Source of the DNA: Eurosta solidaginis
Taxonomy: Eukaryota; Arthropoda; Insecta; Diptera; Tephritidae
Direction: 5' to 3'
Length of the DNA stretch: 64,000 nt
Assembly: GCF_040869045.1 (NCBI RefSeq)
Contig: NC_090324.1
Coordinates: 55,705,346 to 55,769,345, forward strand
The position numbers and the translations under genes were made by a program. Each line of letters begins with the position of its first letter. The stretch's first letter is position 1. This document shows positions 30,363 through 40,934 of the stretch, piece by piece. The notes beneath the pieces were generated by a model, which was given only the letters and a program-made list of their open reading frames with translations, was not told the DNA's origin and made no database searches.

Positions 30363-32341
30363 TTTGTTATTTAGCCTCAATAGCAAAATCGGTTCGGTCA
30401 GCACATCACTCAAATTTGACCTGTAGTCATTTACAATATCTTTAAATGCGGAAAACGCAAGCTCCACACTGACTTGCGTTGCCGGAGTCGCGTAAATAAT
30501 TTGGGAAAGCCGATACAAATGTTTGTATGTATATTTTATTCGTTCCCAAAAAGCAGCTAAATTTACTTTTGTGTCTGTTCATTCGTTGAATGATTCAATA
30601 GCTGAATAACCTTCTAAAATGCATGAATCGTTGAATGTTGGTGCAGTTGTTTGGTTTAGAAGTTCTGTAAGTAAATCTGCATCGTCCTCGCTTGCCATTG
30701 TAAAACTGTTGTCTTGTACAGCCTGTAAGAAAACGATAGAATATTTTTATTTTCAAGAAATTCCAAATATTACTATGGATACTATACCTGCGTAAGGGAA
30801 GTAACTTTCAAATGTAGCGCTTTCAAATGATCAATGGCTACACCTCTCATATGTACAAATTCCGATATTTGTAACAAGCGATGAAACCTAGGGTCTAAGT
30901 ATATAGCTGCAGCTACTGTTGGATTATCAAGCTATTTCTTTTTTCGTTCATTTATTGAAATGAATAAGAGTTTTGAAATATCCGAGTATGTTGAGGTTTT
31001 TTAACTGTTAAGCAAGTTAAAGAAAGTTTAATGAAGTCGCCGAGAAGTAAATTATGTTTTTGAAGCTGTTCCGTAAATACTTTCATAAAGAAAAGCTTTG
31101 TAAAAAGTCATCCACAAAATCCCTGTCTATGATTGGCTTAGCAATATTGTTTTTGATAAATTTTTGAAGCACTTTTAAATGTTTTACCATCTCGTATGAG
31201 TAGTTCCAACGTGTTGGGCATTCAGCAGTAGTTAGTGGTAAGTTATGTTCGACCAGAACACGATGTAGTCCTTGTGCGCAACTTTTTTGCTATTGTGCGG
31301 CAATCTTCATACTTTGGCTTTACATCTTTATGGTTTAATACATCCTGTACACACAATTGTACCGTGTGTGCGGCACATCTTATAACAGAAAGGGAATCTG
31401 CAATAAAATTCTATGTTATAAAAGTGTGTTCATTAGTTATATATGTATATAAGTCGCACTAAAATGAGTTGCCATGCAATCATCAAATATCGAATCGTCG
31501 AAAATACTGTCACATGGAATTGAATCCAAATCTTCGACCTCATCCTCTTCATTGTTAAACTTGCTGTCGACATATTCAACCTCGTTTTGCAAAAGTTTAC
31601 CACACTTTATCATATTTTACCCGTTGTCGCTAGTGATACCATATATTTTTTCTATTGAAATTTCATATCTGAAAACGTTAAATTATAGTTTTTTAAGAAC
31701 TAAGGGCATCGATATCAATGAAATGGACCAAATAACTTACTTTTCTAGGGTCTCCATAATTATTTGTTTTAAATTTTCCGCTGTATGCCTTTCTATGAAA
31801 TTTGTGATTGAAAGTGTTTTAATAACTATTTCTCCCTTATCTAATAGTTGCGCATTAATACATACAACATTGCGGTAAAATCGTTTAGCACTATCAATTT
31901 TTTTGGAAAATATTTTCAATAATGTTTTTAAACTGTCGATTTCGTTGTGCACTTCTTTTGCAAAACATCGTGTATATTATTTCTGTTAATGTTATTTAGC
32001 CCACCTTGCTGACAAACGGTAGTTAATACTTTTTGCATAGGACTGATACTGAAAACTTGTAAGGGAAGCCGACATTTAGCCGCAAAATCACCACACAACT
32101 TTCTAACTGCGTTTCTGGATATCGTTAAAATTATTTTATACTTAACATCTTCCAGAAGAGTCTTAATTTCCACATATGTATTATTCTCATTATATTCTTC
32201 CTTGTGCTTTCGGATAAGATGAGACTTCAGGTTTCCAAGGTGATGACTAGGAAGAATCCGGTGGCATATTTTGCATTCGTTTTTTCCATTGCTATCCACC
32301 TCATACAAGTTGCGAATTGTATCACCCCGTTTTGTTCTCAT
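30363..32341 (-). pseudogene. hAT transposase gene, intron-containing, decayed
   Basis: Reading leftward from the Met at 32341: a BED-type zinc finger (CKICHRILPSHHLGNLKSHL with later His pair) in 32341-31928; a frame break near 31950; a segment ending ENLKQIIMETLEK at 31741; an intron 31740-31669 (GTAAGT...TTTTCAG); then GITSDNG with an in-frame TAA just after, matching the DNGANM motif with a catalytic Asp; a probable second intron ending at 31398; IRCAAHTVQLCVQDVL and, in a shifted frame, CPTRWNYSYEM; NPTVAAAIYLDPRFHRLL near 30890; and the C-terminal dimerisation region (PATQVSVELAFSAF) near 30470. These are signature hAT blocks in the right order. Multiple stops show the gene is dead. Confidence 0.88.
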
Positions 32342-32801
32342 TTTACACTCTGATTTCCACTTTTTAATTGTAGCACGTACATATATTAAATAAACGCAAT
32401 GAGCTTTGTATTTGCAGCAGACATTTTTACAGAAAAATACACGATATAAGCTTTGGTTGACGCGATTACGTTAGGTGTTTCCCGAACTTTTCTGACTAAA
32501 ACTATAGAACTGCCAAAAGGAAAAAATCCTCTCAGAGTGAGAAGAAAAACCAAAACCAGTCAGAAAAGTGCATTCCGGAATGATTTCAAGGAGTCCCTGA
32601 CTGTCCATGACTGAGCTTTTGGTCTTCGGGAACAAAGCTATTATGGATAATATAGCATTGCCAGCATAGTTTGAAACTAATAATAAACATAAACGATTTG
32701 ATTTCGTTTTGATGTGGCAGAAAACGAAAAAAAAACATTTCGTTAATTTGCCGTTCTTAACGTTAATTATCGTAACAAAATGATATCGGTTCGTTGGTTA
32801 A
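32342..32801. other. hAT upstream region with hairpin
   Basis: Non-coding sequence 5' of the transposase. It has a perfect 12-base inverted pair ACTTTTCTGACT / AGTCAGAAAAGT (about 32488-32499 and 32557-32568) that could fold, and the subterminal repeat near 32652. It probably holds the transposase promoter, but no element is clear. Confidence 0.45.
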
Positions 32802-32810
32802 GCATGCCTG
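32802..32810 (-). repeat. hAT terminal inverted repeat, right end
   Basis: GCATGCCTG, followed by the target copy GTCCTTAC, after which the integrase sequence resumes. Confidence 0.75.
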
Positions 32811-33295
32811 GTCCTTACCCATTTACGTCCGATGGCCATGTATATGTGTTTGTTTGTTTAGACTTCTTCTCTAAATTTGTATTTTTAAGGCCTATGCGGG
32901 AAGCAACATCTACTGAAGACGTCAAATTCATGGAGAAAGAGATCTTCCATGTATTCGGCGTGCCGGAGTACGTGCACTCAGACAACGAGAAGCAGTTCGT
33001 GTCGGAAATGTTCACCTCGTTCCTGAAAAGATATGGTGCCACAAATGTAAAGACTGCTTTTTATTCGCGGCAAGCGAACGCATCAGAGAGGGTGAACCGA
33101 TCAGTGCTGCAGAGCATAAGATCGTGCATCAAAGATAATCAAAGAAACTGGGATAAGTACGTGAGCGACGCGGCATTTGCTCTACGAAGTGCCGTGCACT
33201 CCGCCATTAATACATCACCATACTACGCCGTCTCTGGCATGCCGATGATACAACACGGCACAGCTTATGATATCCATCGAAAATTAAGTGCCTAG
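32811..33295 (+). pseudogene. G2 integrase, 3' part after hAT, left arm
   Basis: Integrase core resumes with FVCLDFFSKFVFLRPMREAT, VHSDNEKQFVSEMF (second Asp; Gly of DNG changed to Glu) and ASERVNRSVLQ (catalytic Glu). It runs to HRKLSA and then ends in a deletion that joins it to the stop and spacer at 33295, so the whole basic C-terminal domain is missing. The right-arm G2 keeps that domain. Confidence 0.82.
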
Positions 33296-33655
33296 TGTAG
33301 CCTAGTGTACATACATATGTGGTGCTTCGTTAGTCATGTTGTAGTTGTCTTCTGTTTATATGTATTAGCTGTCCTTAATGTATAGACATTAGTTCATACC
33401 TGACAATCTACTATTAAGATAGGTTTCTGTGATATGGGTAAAGACTTATACAGCTTGTGGATTTAGTAGTGCTAGAAAAATGTACGTAGTTGTATACAGG
33501 TAGTAGTAATGGTGATGCATAGCGGGAATGTTTGGAGTCGCAAAAAACAACTAAGCAGGGCACTAGGTCGTGGGTCGAGGCCACACGTTGGGCTGCGTTG
33601 AAAATTCCTTTACGCACACGCTCCATGATACAGGTACCATCGGCGGGTGCGAGCC
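33296..33655 (+). other. Spacer between G2 pol and LTR, left arm
   Basis: Non-coding sequence, equivalent of 14212-14557 with more substitutions. No gene seen. Confidence 0.6.
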
Positions 33656-36077
33656 TGTAACGGCGGTCCTTATAAAATAATAGCTTTAATTGCAAATAGG
33701 CATACACCACAATTCATCTAACATTGCAATGAAATTTTAACAGTGCCACTCTGTTCGATGGGCTGGTCATTAACATGCATTTATATGTTAGCGGTGGCTG
33801 CACATCATTCGGGTGATGCATGTGTATAGGTGTATTGGGATATACATCCATGTATGCGTGTATATGTTAGATTTTTAGAAACGGACATTACGACCGGTTT
33901 CGCTCACATATGCTACTATGACAAAAAGTAGAATTTTACAGTAAAATTGGCGGTGGCACTGTTATGCCAAAATAAACGCTTTGCCTGACACTATAAAAGG
34001 CCCAGCACTCGCATCATTTGCTAAAGTTAACCAATTCGCAGATTTAATCGAGTGGTGTGCCAGTGCTAAAATTTCAAGTGAACATAAAATAAATAAGAAG
34101 ACAATTTAGAGAGAAAAAAACCGTAAAGTAGTGTGACGCGAGTGGAACATAAAGGACGAGGTTTACGAGAAACGGTGACGGACACCGGTAAAATCCGCTA
34201 GGGTTTCTGACCTGGAATCTACTGGCCTAACTGCGATTTGGTTTCCAATTTTTGGGGAAAACGGTTTAGCTACTAGCCTATCCAACACCAATATTCATCG
34301 AAATCTTTGAATAGGAATAAAATCACACCAGCACACACCAGTGAAATCCACACATGCATCTATTGACATACATCCACTAGCCACCAACACGTTCACCCAC
34401 AAGCACCAGGATTCAATTGTAACAACTAGCAACACTAACTTACAGTGTGACACACATCATCATTCACCATCTTTCACCTGATCCTTTTTGGTAACACTCA
34501 TCCATCCTAATATAAATCACAGCAAATCCATCTTTTAACACACACACGCATATAACTTCATCCATCGTAACACCAACTGCACCGAGCCATCACATATATC
34601 AACACACACCTCAACACGATCGGTAATATCCAGTTAAAACATCCAATCATCCATCCTAGAGAACATTCACACACCAACGAATATTCACCAGCAAAGACAC
34701 GTAATTTTTACCAGCACGCAAGTACCATAATTTTAAAAGGGGTTGGCCATATCCGTACTAGGAACTAGTGGCCGTGTAGCGGCAGCAGCGCGGTCAGCTA
34801 TTATAAAACTTAGGTACGTTCTACTACACGGAAGGCCAATGACCTCAAATCGCTTATTAAACCACCACAAAACTATCAGATTCCGCACTGAGTAAGGCCA
34901 GGCTCTCATATTCTCAGCAGCACAAGCTGTGTGATCAGCACAACATACATTTGCACTTATAAACACCACTCTTATGCAGCGAGAAAAAGGGTGATTGAAA
35001 ACGGATGACCGGCACTAACCAAACCCGAGATTGTTTTTTTTATTTGGATTAACTTTTCTATAGTTTATGTTTATGCATACATGATTTTTACGGAAGATTC
35101 TGTCCCTAATTTTGTGTACGAAATTCCATCTTCAGTTCTTTTACACTTACACACATTACATACATATCACCATATTCCATCTTAAAAGTTTTCGTTGAGA
35201 AAATTTTTTTTGTCACGATTTTATTTTTTACTATTAATTTTATTCACAAGCAGACTACCTTAGTACGACGCGTTTAATGAAATTTTATTAACTAGACATT
35301 TTTGTAAAATTTTGTTTGGCCTTAAGCAACTATAACAACACAAACATATATGAAGTCACCTTGTGTACGGAACTTACATTATTTCCACCTATGCCTTTTT
35401 TGTTTATAGGCGCGAGCTTTGTGACCCTTGCATTTCCTTTTTTCCGGATAATTAAGTTTTTTTATTAAACGCGTTCCACTTATTATGAATACACGCACCT
35501 GGGTGTCTAATCGGAAATAATAATAATTTACATACGGACACTGCAATAATTTTATTGCACTTTTATTCAGCTAGAGAGGGCCAATAATACATATGTGGGT
35601 AGGGTTGCTGTTTTGATCTCTATTTCTTTGCAGTACACTTTCGGATGGTACCATTAGAGAGTTGACAGCGAGGTGAGTTTCAATAGCTGGCCCATATGAT
35701 ATGCATGCATGTGTATGAATATGTATGCTCAATAACCTATTTACGTTAATAATTCTCATATTAGAACACACATTTTTACATAAATATCACTATGTACAAA
35801 TATGCCTGCACTGTGGAGAATAATTTATGCACGCACGTATGTACATACTTATATTAAAACACACGCTCATGTACGATCGTTTTTAGATACTCAGCTGAGA
35901 GTGAGATTAGGTTTCAGGACATATAGGGTAAAGCACTTTGCGTAAATTTTTATTATTGGTATTTTTTTTTCTATTATTTTCTTTTGATACAAATCATTTT
36001 GCGGCTATTGAATAGTAATTAAAATTATACAATATATCTGTACTAATTGCATGGAGTACATTGTATTAAGTATTGAA
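33656..36077 (+). repeat. 3' LTR of G2, left arm, truncated and diverged
   Basis: It starts TGTAACGGCGG and follows the 2,953-bp LTR to about position 36077, where unrelated sequence begins; roughly the last 500 bases are lost. By eye about one base in eight to ten differs from the LTR at 14558 in the first 150 bases, far more than between the two arms' complete LTRs. It includes small deletions. No gene in it. Confidence 0.83.
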
Positions 36078-36244
36078 CTGATTTTAAACGGTTTTATTTA
36101 GGTTGACTTGACAGGCTGCACAGCTGCACGGCTGTTGTGAACGAATTTTGTATTTGAAATTTTAGTAACTTCCCGATAAGCTGCAAGCTTGAAACTTGGA
36201 ATATAGTTCAGAACCCGATGACAATGCAATAATAAGAAAAAAAT
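36078..36244. other. Unassigned sequence after the truncated LTR
   Basis: 167 bases matching nothing else in the window. No gene or motif recognised. Confidence 0.4.
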
Positions 36245-36474
36245 GGCCGCTAGGTGGCGCAAGAATCGAGATGTTCAGAAAAATCGTATTTGTTGTCCGA
36301 TTTGGCTCATGTTTGGCACACGTAATACATACAAGAATAGAAAGCGACCTATGAAAAAATCACCGCTAGGTGGCGCAAGGATCGGAATATTCACAAAAAT
36401 CGTATTTGTGATCCGATCTGGCTCATATTTGGAACACATAATACATACATACAAGTATAGAAAGCGACCTATGG
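36245..36474. repeat. Two-unit tandem repeat, about 115 bp each
   Basis: Units begin CCGCTAGGTGGCGCAAG (36247 and about 36363) and end with AGAAAGCGACCTATG. They differ by about 12 substitutions and a 4-base (CATA) length change. Directly followed by the central LOA copy. Confidence 0.85.
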
Positions 36475-36576
36475 TTGCAACTTAAGCTATTCTCTCCAGT
36501 GTTTCTACTGCTTTGGTTACGGCTTATATTCCCAGTTGGAAAACGCTACAGTAATCTGACAGCCTGTAGGATCTGT

Positions 36577-36897
36577 TTATTTCCGGATCAGCACAGATAC
36601 CGCAAACCCTACCCCTTCCTCTACTTTGGAACCATCTGTGTACACATGTATCGCCTCGTCCGCCATTTGAGTACGCTTGCGCCAATCATCCACCTCTATT
36701 GTGGCCTTAAGATCTCCCTCGAAGCGCAGATAGGGAATCAGGCCGTATGGTCGGTGATCAAGCTGCCCCGAGGCACCAAGCCTGGCTGCAGTTGTTAATT
36801 CTATGTTGTTCGCTACCAGATCTATAGGTGGGATGTGTAGAATGGCATACAGTGCAGCCGTCGGGGTTGTTTTCAGGGCTCCTGTAATGCTAAGCAT
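36577..36897 (-). pseudogene. LOA-C RNase H fragment
   Basis: Open segment of 106 codons with AIHVYTDGSKVEEGVGFAV (the first catalytic Asp is here TDGS, the usual form; the arms have NDGS) and the upstream ALKTTPTAALYAILHIPPID linker. It is cut shortly after the first motif by a frame change. Confidence 0.75.
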
Positions 36898-36906
36898 TGA
36901 TAGTCT

Positions 36907-38330
36907 GCATAACCCCTCTAATTTTTTGAGGTAGGTTGTTTTTTATGTGGCTTTCCACCAAACAAAAACTCCATAGTATACCAGCTCTGTAAAAACCCAA
37001 TGAGAAAGGGAGAGCGAGGCCCCATTCGGACCTTGTACCTCTTTGTAAACAAGACCATATCCATCTTCTCCGTGCTGGCTTTCACCCGACACTAGATATC
37101 CAAGTATGAATATCCCGAAGCGCCCGATCCATCAAGGAGCTAATCGTTGGAAGGCATTCATCTGCTTAAGCCGTAAGTTTTACAGGCCCCTCATCGAATC
37201 GCCTGAGCAGTTGTTTGATGACCAGCGTCCACAGCAGTGGTGATAGCAGCCCTCCCTGCGGCGTGCCTCTGTCCACTGATTTCGTGGCCTCATACAATAC
37301 CCTTGTGATGTAATCTTCCTGCAATTTAACATGCAGTCTATCTATCTTGTTAAGGCTGGATGTACTTTCATGTAATTAAGACCATCAATAATCGCCAATT
37401 TAGAAACATTGTTGAAAGCCCCGGCAATGTCTAAGAAGACTCCTAGAGGGTATTCCTTATATTCCAAGGCTTTCTCTATGCTTATTACCACCCTATGCAA
37501 TGCGATGTCTACCGACTTGTCTTTGGTGTACGCATGTTGTGTTGTGGAGAGCAGCTTTTCATCGACGTTGGAATTTATGTACACAACTATCAGCCATTCA
37601 AAGGTTTTTAGCAGAAGTGATGTTAAGCTAATGGGTCTATAGTCTTTGGAATACACGTGAGAATCTTCCCCGCCTATGATAGGAAAGCTACACGAGCAGT
37701 TCTCCAAGAGCGCGGTACATGATTCAGTCTTGTGCACCCATTGAATATTATTTTAGGCCATTCTACCACTGCTCTATTTGAAGCTTGTAGCATGGCCGGG
37801 AATATGCCATCTGGGCCTGGCGATTTAAACATAGAAATCGTCTTCATCGCCCATTGGATCATGGTGTCGGTCACCAAGCCCAGCACTACCCGCTCCGAGA
37901 TCGAAGTGTGAGTGCTCTCTGCTGGCGCTTTTAAATCATCTCCCTATGACAAATGTGTATCGAAAAGCACCTCAAGATATTCCTCACTATTACGTGACCA
38001 TTCCCCTTTCTCTTCCTTTATTAGTCCCTGTACTATGTTTCCCCTTGCTAGGACTTTTTTCAACCGTGCTGTTTCACTGGAGCACTCTATGTCCGTGCAG
38101 AAACTTTTCCATGAGATTCTCTTTGACCTGAAAATTTCACGCTTGTAGATCCATGTACTCGTCCCGACACGCTTTGCTTTCCGCGGTCTTTGCTAGCTTA
38201 AACATTTCCATTTTTTTACCTGTCTTCTTAGAAGACTCAACTCATTGCTCCACCATGGCGGCTTTGCTTTTCCTCTGAATCTTCTTAGAGGGAAGCTCTA
38301 TAATACGCAGTCATAAGCGTCCTTCTTAGG
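36907..38330 (-). pseudogene. LOA-C reverse transcriptase remnant
   Basis: Pieces 38148-37912 (mostly linker), 37886-37674 (KSPGPDGIFPAMLQ) and 37737-37342 (YRPISLTSLLLKTFEWLI, FLDIAGAFNNV) followed by decayed TPQGG-equivalent sequence near 37260. The YADD region is deleted (near 37160). Just upstream of 37960 it has bases absent from both arms, where the arms have a stop. Confidence 0.75.
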
Positions 38331-38399
38331 AATTCATCGGGTTGTCCCCGTTTTATTTCTACCTGTTTCTGGAATTTAGTCCAGTTCGTTGACCTAGGG

Positions 38400-39000
38400 T
38401 TTCTAAAGGTTCCTCCCTTCAACTACCCCATTTATGGGGATGCTGAAGCTGATATACGCATGATCGGAGAAGGATAGTCTATCAAGAACCATTCAATTAT
38501 ATATTGATATATCACTTTCAGAGCTCAATGTAATATCAAGAACATTGCTGAATGTTGGACCAGTGTATGTAGGGACACTTCCCTTTTTGGCTATCTGCAA
38601 ATTGGTTTGGAGGACCTATGACCAACCGCCTCTCATCCTGTACTACCCTCTAGCACTCCGTCGGTAGAACCTCCTCAGCATTGGTCATGTAGCAGGATGC
38701 CAGGCTAAATGCCTGCTTATTCTTTTGCTTGACGGTCACCACTACGAGGTCCTCAGTAGTGTAATTAGGCAGCATATATGAATGACTCCTTACCATGATT
38801 ACAGCTTGCACCCGTCCTTCCGTTTGCGCGTAGTAGACGCCAAATCTGTGCGCGCTGAGTCCAGATACCTTTCCTCCCGATGAGAGCCACGGCTCCTGGA
38901 TCTGCGCCACGTCAAACGAACCCTCCTCAAGGGTTAGGAGGAGTTCGCTCGACGCCACAGTACTGTGTCGGAGGTCTATCTGTAAGACTCGCAGCATCAT
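38400..39000 (-). pseudogene. LOA-C endonuclease remnant
   Basis: Segment 39000-38650 with LRVLQIDLRHS and IQEPWLSSGGKVSGL, then a deletion of the GADANAHH region, then a decayed remainder to about 38400 (equivalent of the SDH motif near 38450). Non-functional. Confidence 0.72.
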
Positions 39001-39092
39001 TGGGCTGTTTGTCCCCCTCCAGCGCCTTCGTCGTCCTCCCCTTGCCCTTTTGGCTTCGAGTATTCGAGGCCCTCCTCAGCCTATCGTAAATG

Positions 39093-39556
39093 CTATGCCG
39101 GGTGTTCCTCTGTGCGACTCGCAGCACCATTTTGCAGTTGGTCCTCTTCTAACACCTTCGTGGTGACGTCGCCTACCTCCACCTGTCCTTTTTCTCTTAG
39201 GCTTTTGAGGTCCTTTTTAACTTCGCCCACTTCTAGCGTGTTAGGATTTTTATCCTCGGGAATTCTTTTCCTGAGTCGCATGTAAATTTTGCCTGTACCC
39301 CAGGAAATTTTGCCAAGCTGCGTCTACAATATATCCTCTGCCTTCTTGTTTATTTGGAAGATGCAGAACTGAGCTTCCTCCGTATGCCGAGATTTGTGCT
39401 TTAACCACCACCTCAAACCGCGTTTACGTGCCTTGCCTTTGAAGGTTTGGAACCACTTCATACAGCCACCGCTAGCTCGCGATGTTGTCGCACGCTATCA
39501 TCTTCACACCATTATACCAACCTCCCGAAACAAAGGTTGGAAGGGGCTTACTTGGT
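39093..39556 (-). pseudogene. LOA-C ORF1 3' remnant
   Basis: Remnant of the DUF4780-like half and the segment before ORF2. At about 39410 the codon corresponding to the shared TAG of both arms is GAG, but most of the DUF4780-like part is deleted. Confidence 0.6.
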
Positions 39557-39697
39557 TGTGCCCGCATGTGACCTATATTTCAGAGAATATCGCTTGCATT
39601 GCTTTGATTTTTGTAATAGAAAACACATTTTATATAAAACCAAAACGTTTTCTGCTTAGTTGTTGTTTTGCGACCAATACGGAAAGTTTTTACTAAA
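39557..39697. other. Unassigned linker at palindrome centre
   Basis: About 140 bases joining the cut ORF1 of LOA-C to the cut LTR of the right arm. I see no match elsewhere in the window and no gene. It marks one side of the inversion junction. Confidence 0.45.
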
Positions 39698-40580
39698 GAT
39701 TCCTGGAGATTGTGGGTGAATGTATTGGTGACTTGTGGATGTATGTTCATAGGTGCATGTGTGGATTTCTCTGGTGTGTTGGTATGATTTTTTTTTCTAT
39801 TCAAAAATTTCGATGAATGTTGTGGTTGGATAGGGTAGTACGTAAAACGTTTTCCTCAAAAATTCGAAACCAAATCGCGGTTAGGCCTATTAGAAAAAAT
39901 ATAAAAAAGATACAAATTAAAAAAAGTCTCACATGTCGAGTACTTTTGTTCACGCACATATTGGAGGATGGCACTTTTCGAATAAGGCTCAACTTACCAG
40001 TAGGTTCGTGGTCAGAAACCATAGCGGATTTTTTTTTACCGTGTCCGTCCCACCGAATTGTTCTGCACCGTTTGTTGTGGACCTCGTTATTATTGTTCCA
40101 CTCGCGTCACATTACTTTACGGGAATTTTTTTCTTCTAAATTGTTCTTATTTATTTTATGTTTACTTGAAACTTTAGCACTGACACTCGATTAAATCCGC
40201 GATTTGGTTAACTTAACCAAATGATGCTAGTGCTAGCAGTTTTATAGTGTCAGGCAAAGCGGTTTTTGGCATAACAGTGCCACCGGCAATTTTCCTGTAA
40301 AATTCTATCTTTTGGCATAGTAGCATGTGTGAGTGAATCAGACAGTAATGCCCGTTTTTAAAAATCTAACATATACACGCATACACGGATGTATCTTCCA
40401 AAACACCTATACACATGCATCACCCGAATGATGTGCAGCCACCACTAACATACTAATGCATGTTAATCAAGTGTGCATCGATCAGAATCACGCTCTTAAT
40501 ATTTACTTGCAATGTTAGATGCATTGTGGTGTATGCCTACTTGCAACTAACGCTATTATAATATGAAGGCTGCCGTTACA
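39698..40580 (-). repeat. 3' LTR fragment of G2, right arm
   Basis: Reverse complement of the first about 880 bases of the LTR, starting TGTAACGGCAGCC at 40580. It ends near 39698. It is closer to the complete LTRs than to the left-arm fragment at 33656. Confidence 0.83.
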
Positions 40581-40934
40581 GGCTCGCACCCGCCGATAGT
40601 ACCTGTATCATGGAGCGTGTGCGTAAGGGAATTTTCAACGCAGTCCAACGTATGGCCTCGACCCACGACCTAGTGCCGGGCTTAGTTGTTTCTTTTTTCG
40701 ACTCCAAACATTCCCACAACGCACCACCATTACTACTACCTGTTTACAACTGTGTACATTTTTGTAGGCTTGCTAAATCCGCACTCTGTATTAGTCGTTA
40801 TACATATCACAGAAATCTACCTTTTTAGTAGATTGTCAGGTGTGAAATAATGTCTATACATGAAGGACAGCAACTAAATATAAACAGAATACAACTTCAA
40901 CATTACTAACGAGGCACCACATATCTACACCATA

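Larger units (their letters stand above)
28160..32810 (-). mobile_element. hAT-superfamily DNA transposon, 4.65 kb, carrying a host exon
   Basis: The ends read CAGGGATGC at 28160 and its imperfect inverse GCATGCCTG at 32802-32810. Subterminal inverted matches support pairing of these ends (GCTGGCAATGCTAT at about 28346 and ATAGCATTGCCAGC at about 32652). The flanks are GTCTTAGC and GTCCTTAC, a decayed 8-bp duplication fitting the hAT nTnnnnAn pattern; the intact right-arm site at 41734-41741 has a single GTCCTTAC. Inside are a decayed transposase gene on the minus strand, a proteasome exon on the plus strand and a tandem array. Confidence 0.85.
1..33655 (+). repeat. Left arm of giant imperfect palindrome
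   Basis: The first bases of the window are the reverse complement of the bases ending at 63921, and the match continues inward through the LOA element, Gypsy copy G1, the 2,953-bp LTR and Gypsy copy G2. The left arm carries insertions absent from the right arm: the G3 Gypsy element at 20332-25740, the hAT element at 28160-32810 and a 2.17-kb tandem duplication inside G1. Outer parts look about 98-99% identical on spot checks; the part inside about 26900 is visibly more diverged. The arm begins at base 1, so it probably continues outside the window. Confidence 0.93.
17511..33655 (+). mobile_element. Ty3/Gypsy copy G2, left arm, with G3 and hAT nested inside
   Basis: Internal region of the second tandem Gypsy copy, following the LTR at 14558-17510 and followed by the LTR fragment at 33656-36077. 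It is interrupted by the G3 element (20332-25740) in the protease region and by a hAT element (28160-32810) in the integrase. Relative to G1 it has a deletion of about 770 bases in gag that is shared with the right-arm G2, and the end of integrase is deleted. Confidence 0.85.
36475..39556 (-). mobile_element. Central LOA-like copy (LOA-C), truncated and diverged
   Basis: A third LOA copy in the left-arm orientation, not part of the palindrome. It contains RNase H (36897-36577), RT remnants (about 38250-36910), endonuclease remnants (about 39000-38400) and the end of ORF1 (about 39556-39093). Both element ends are missing. It is clearly more diverged than LOA-L and LOA-R from each other, with several deletions, but keeps sense sequence at two positions where both arms carry shared lesions. 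Confidence 0.82.
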
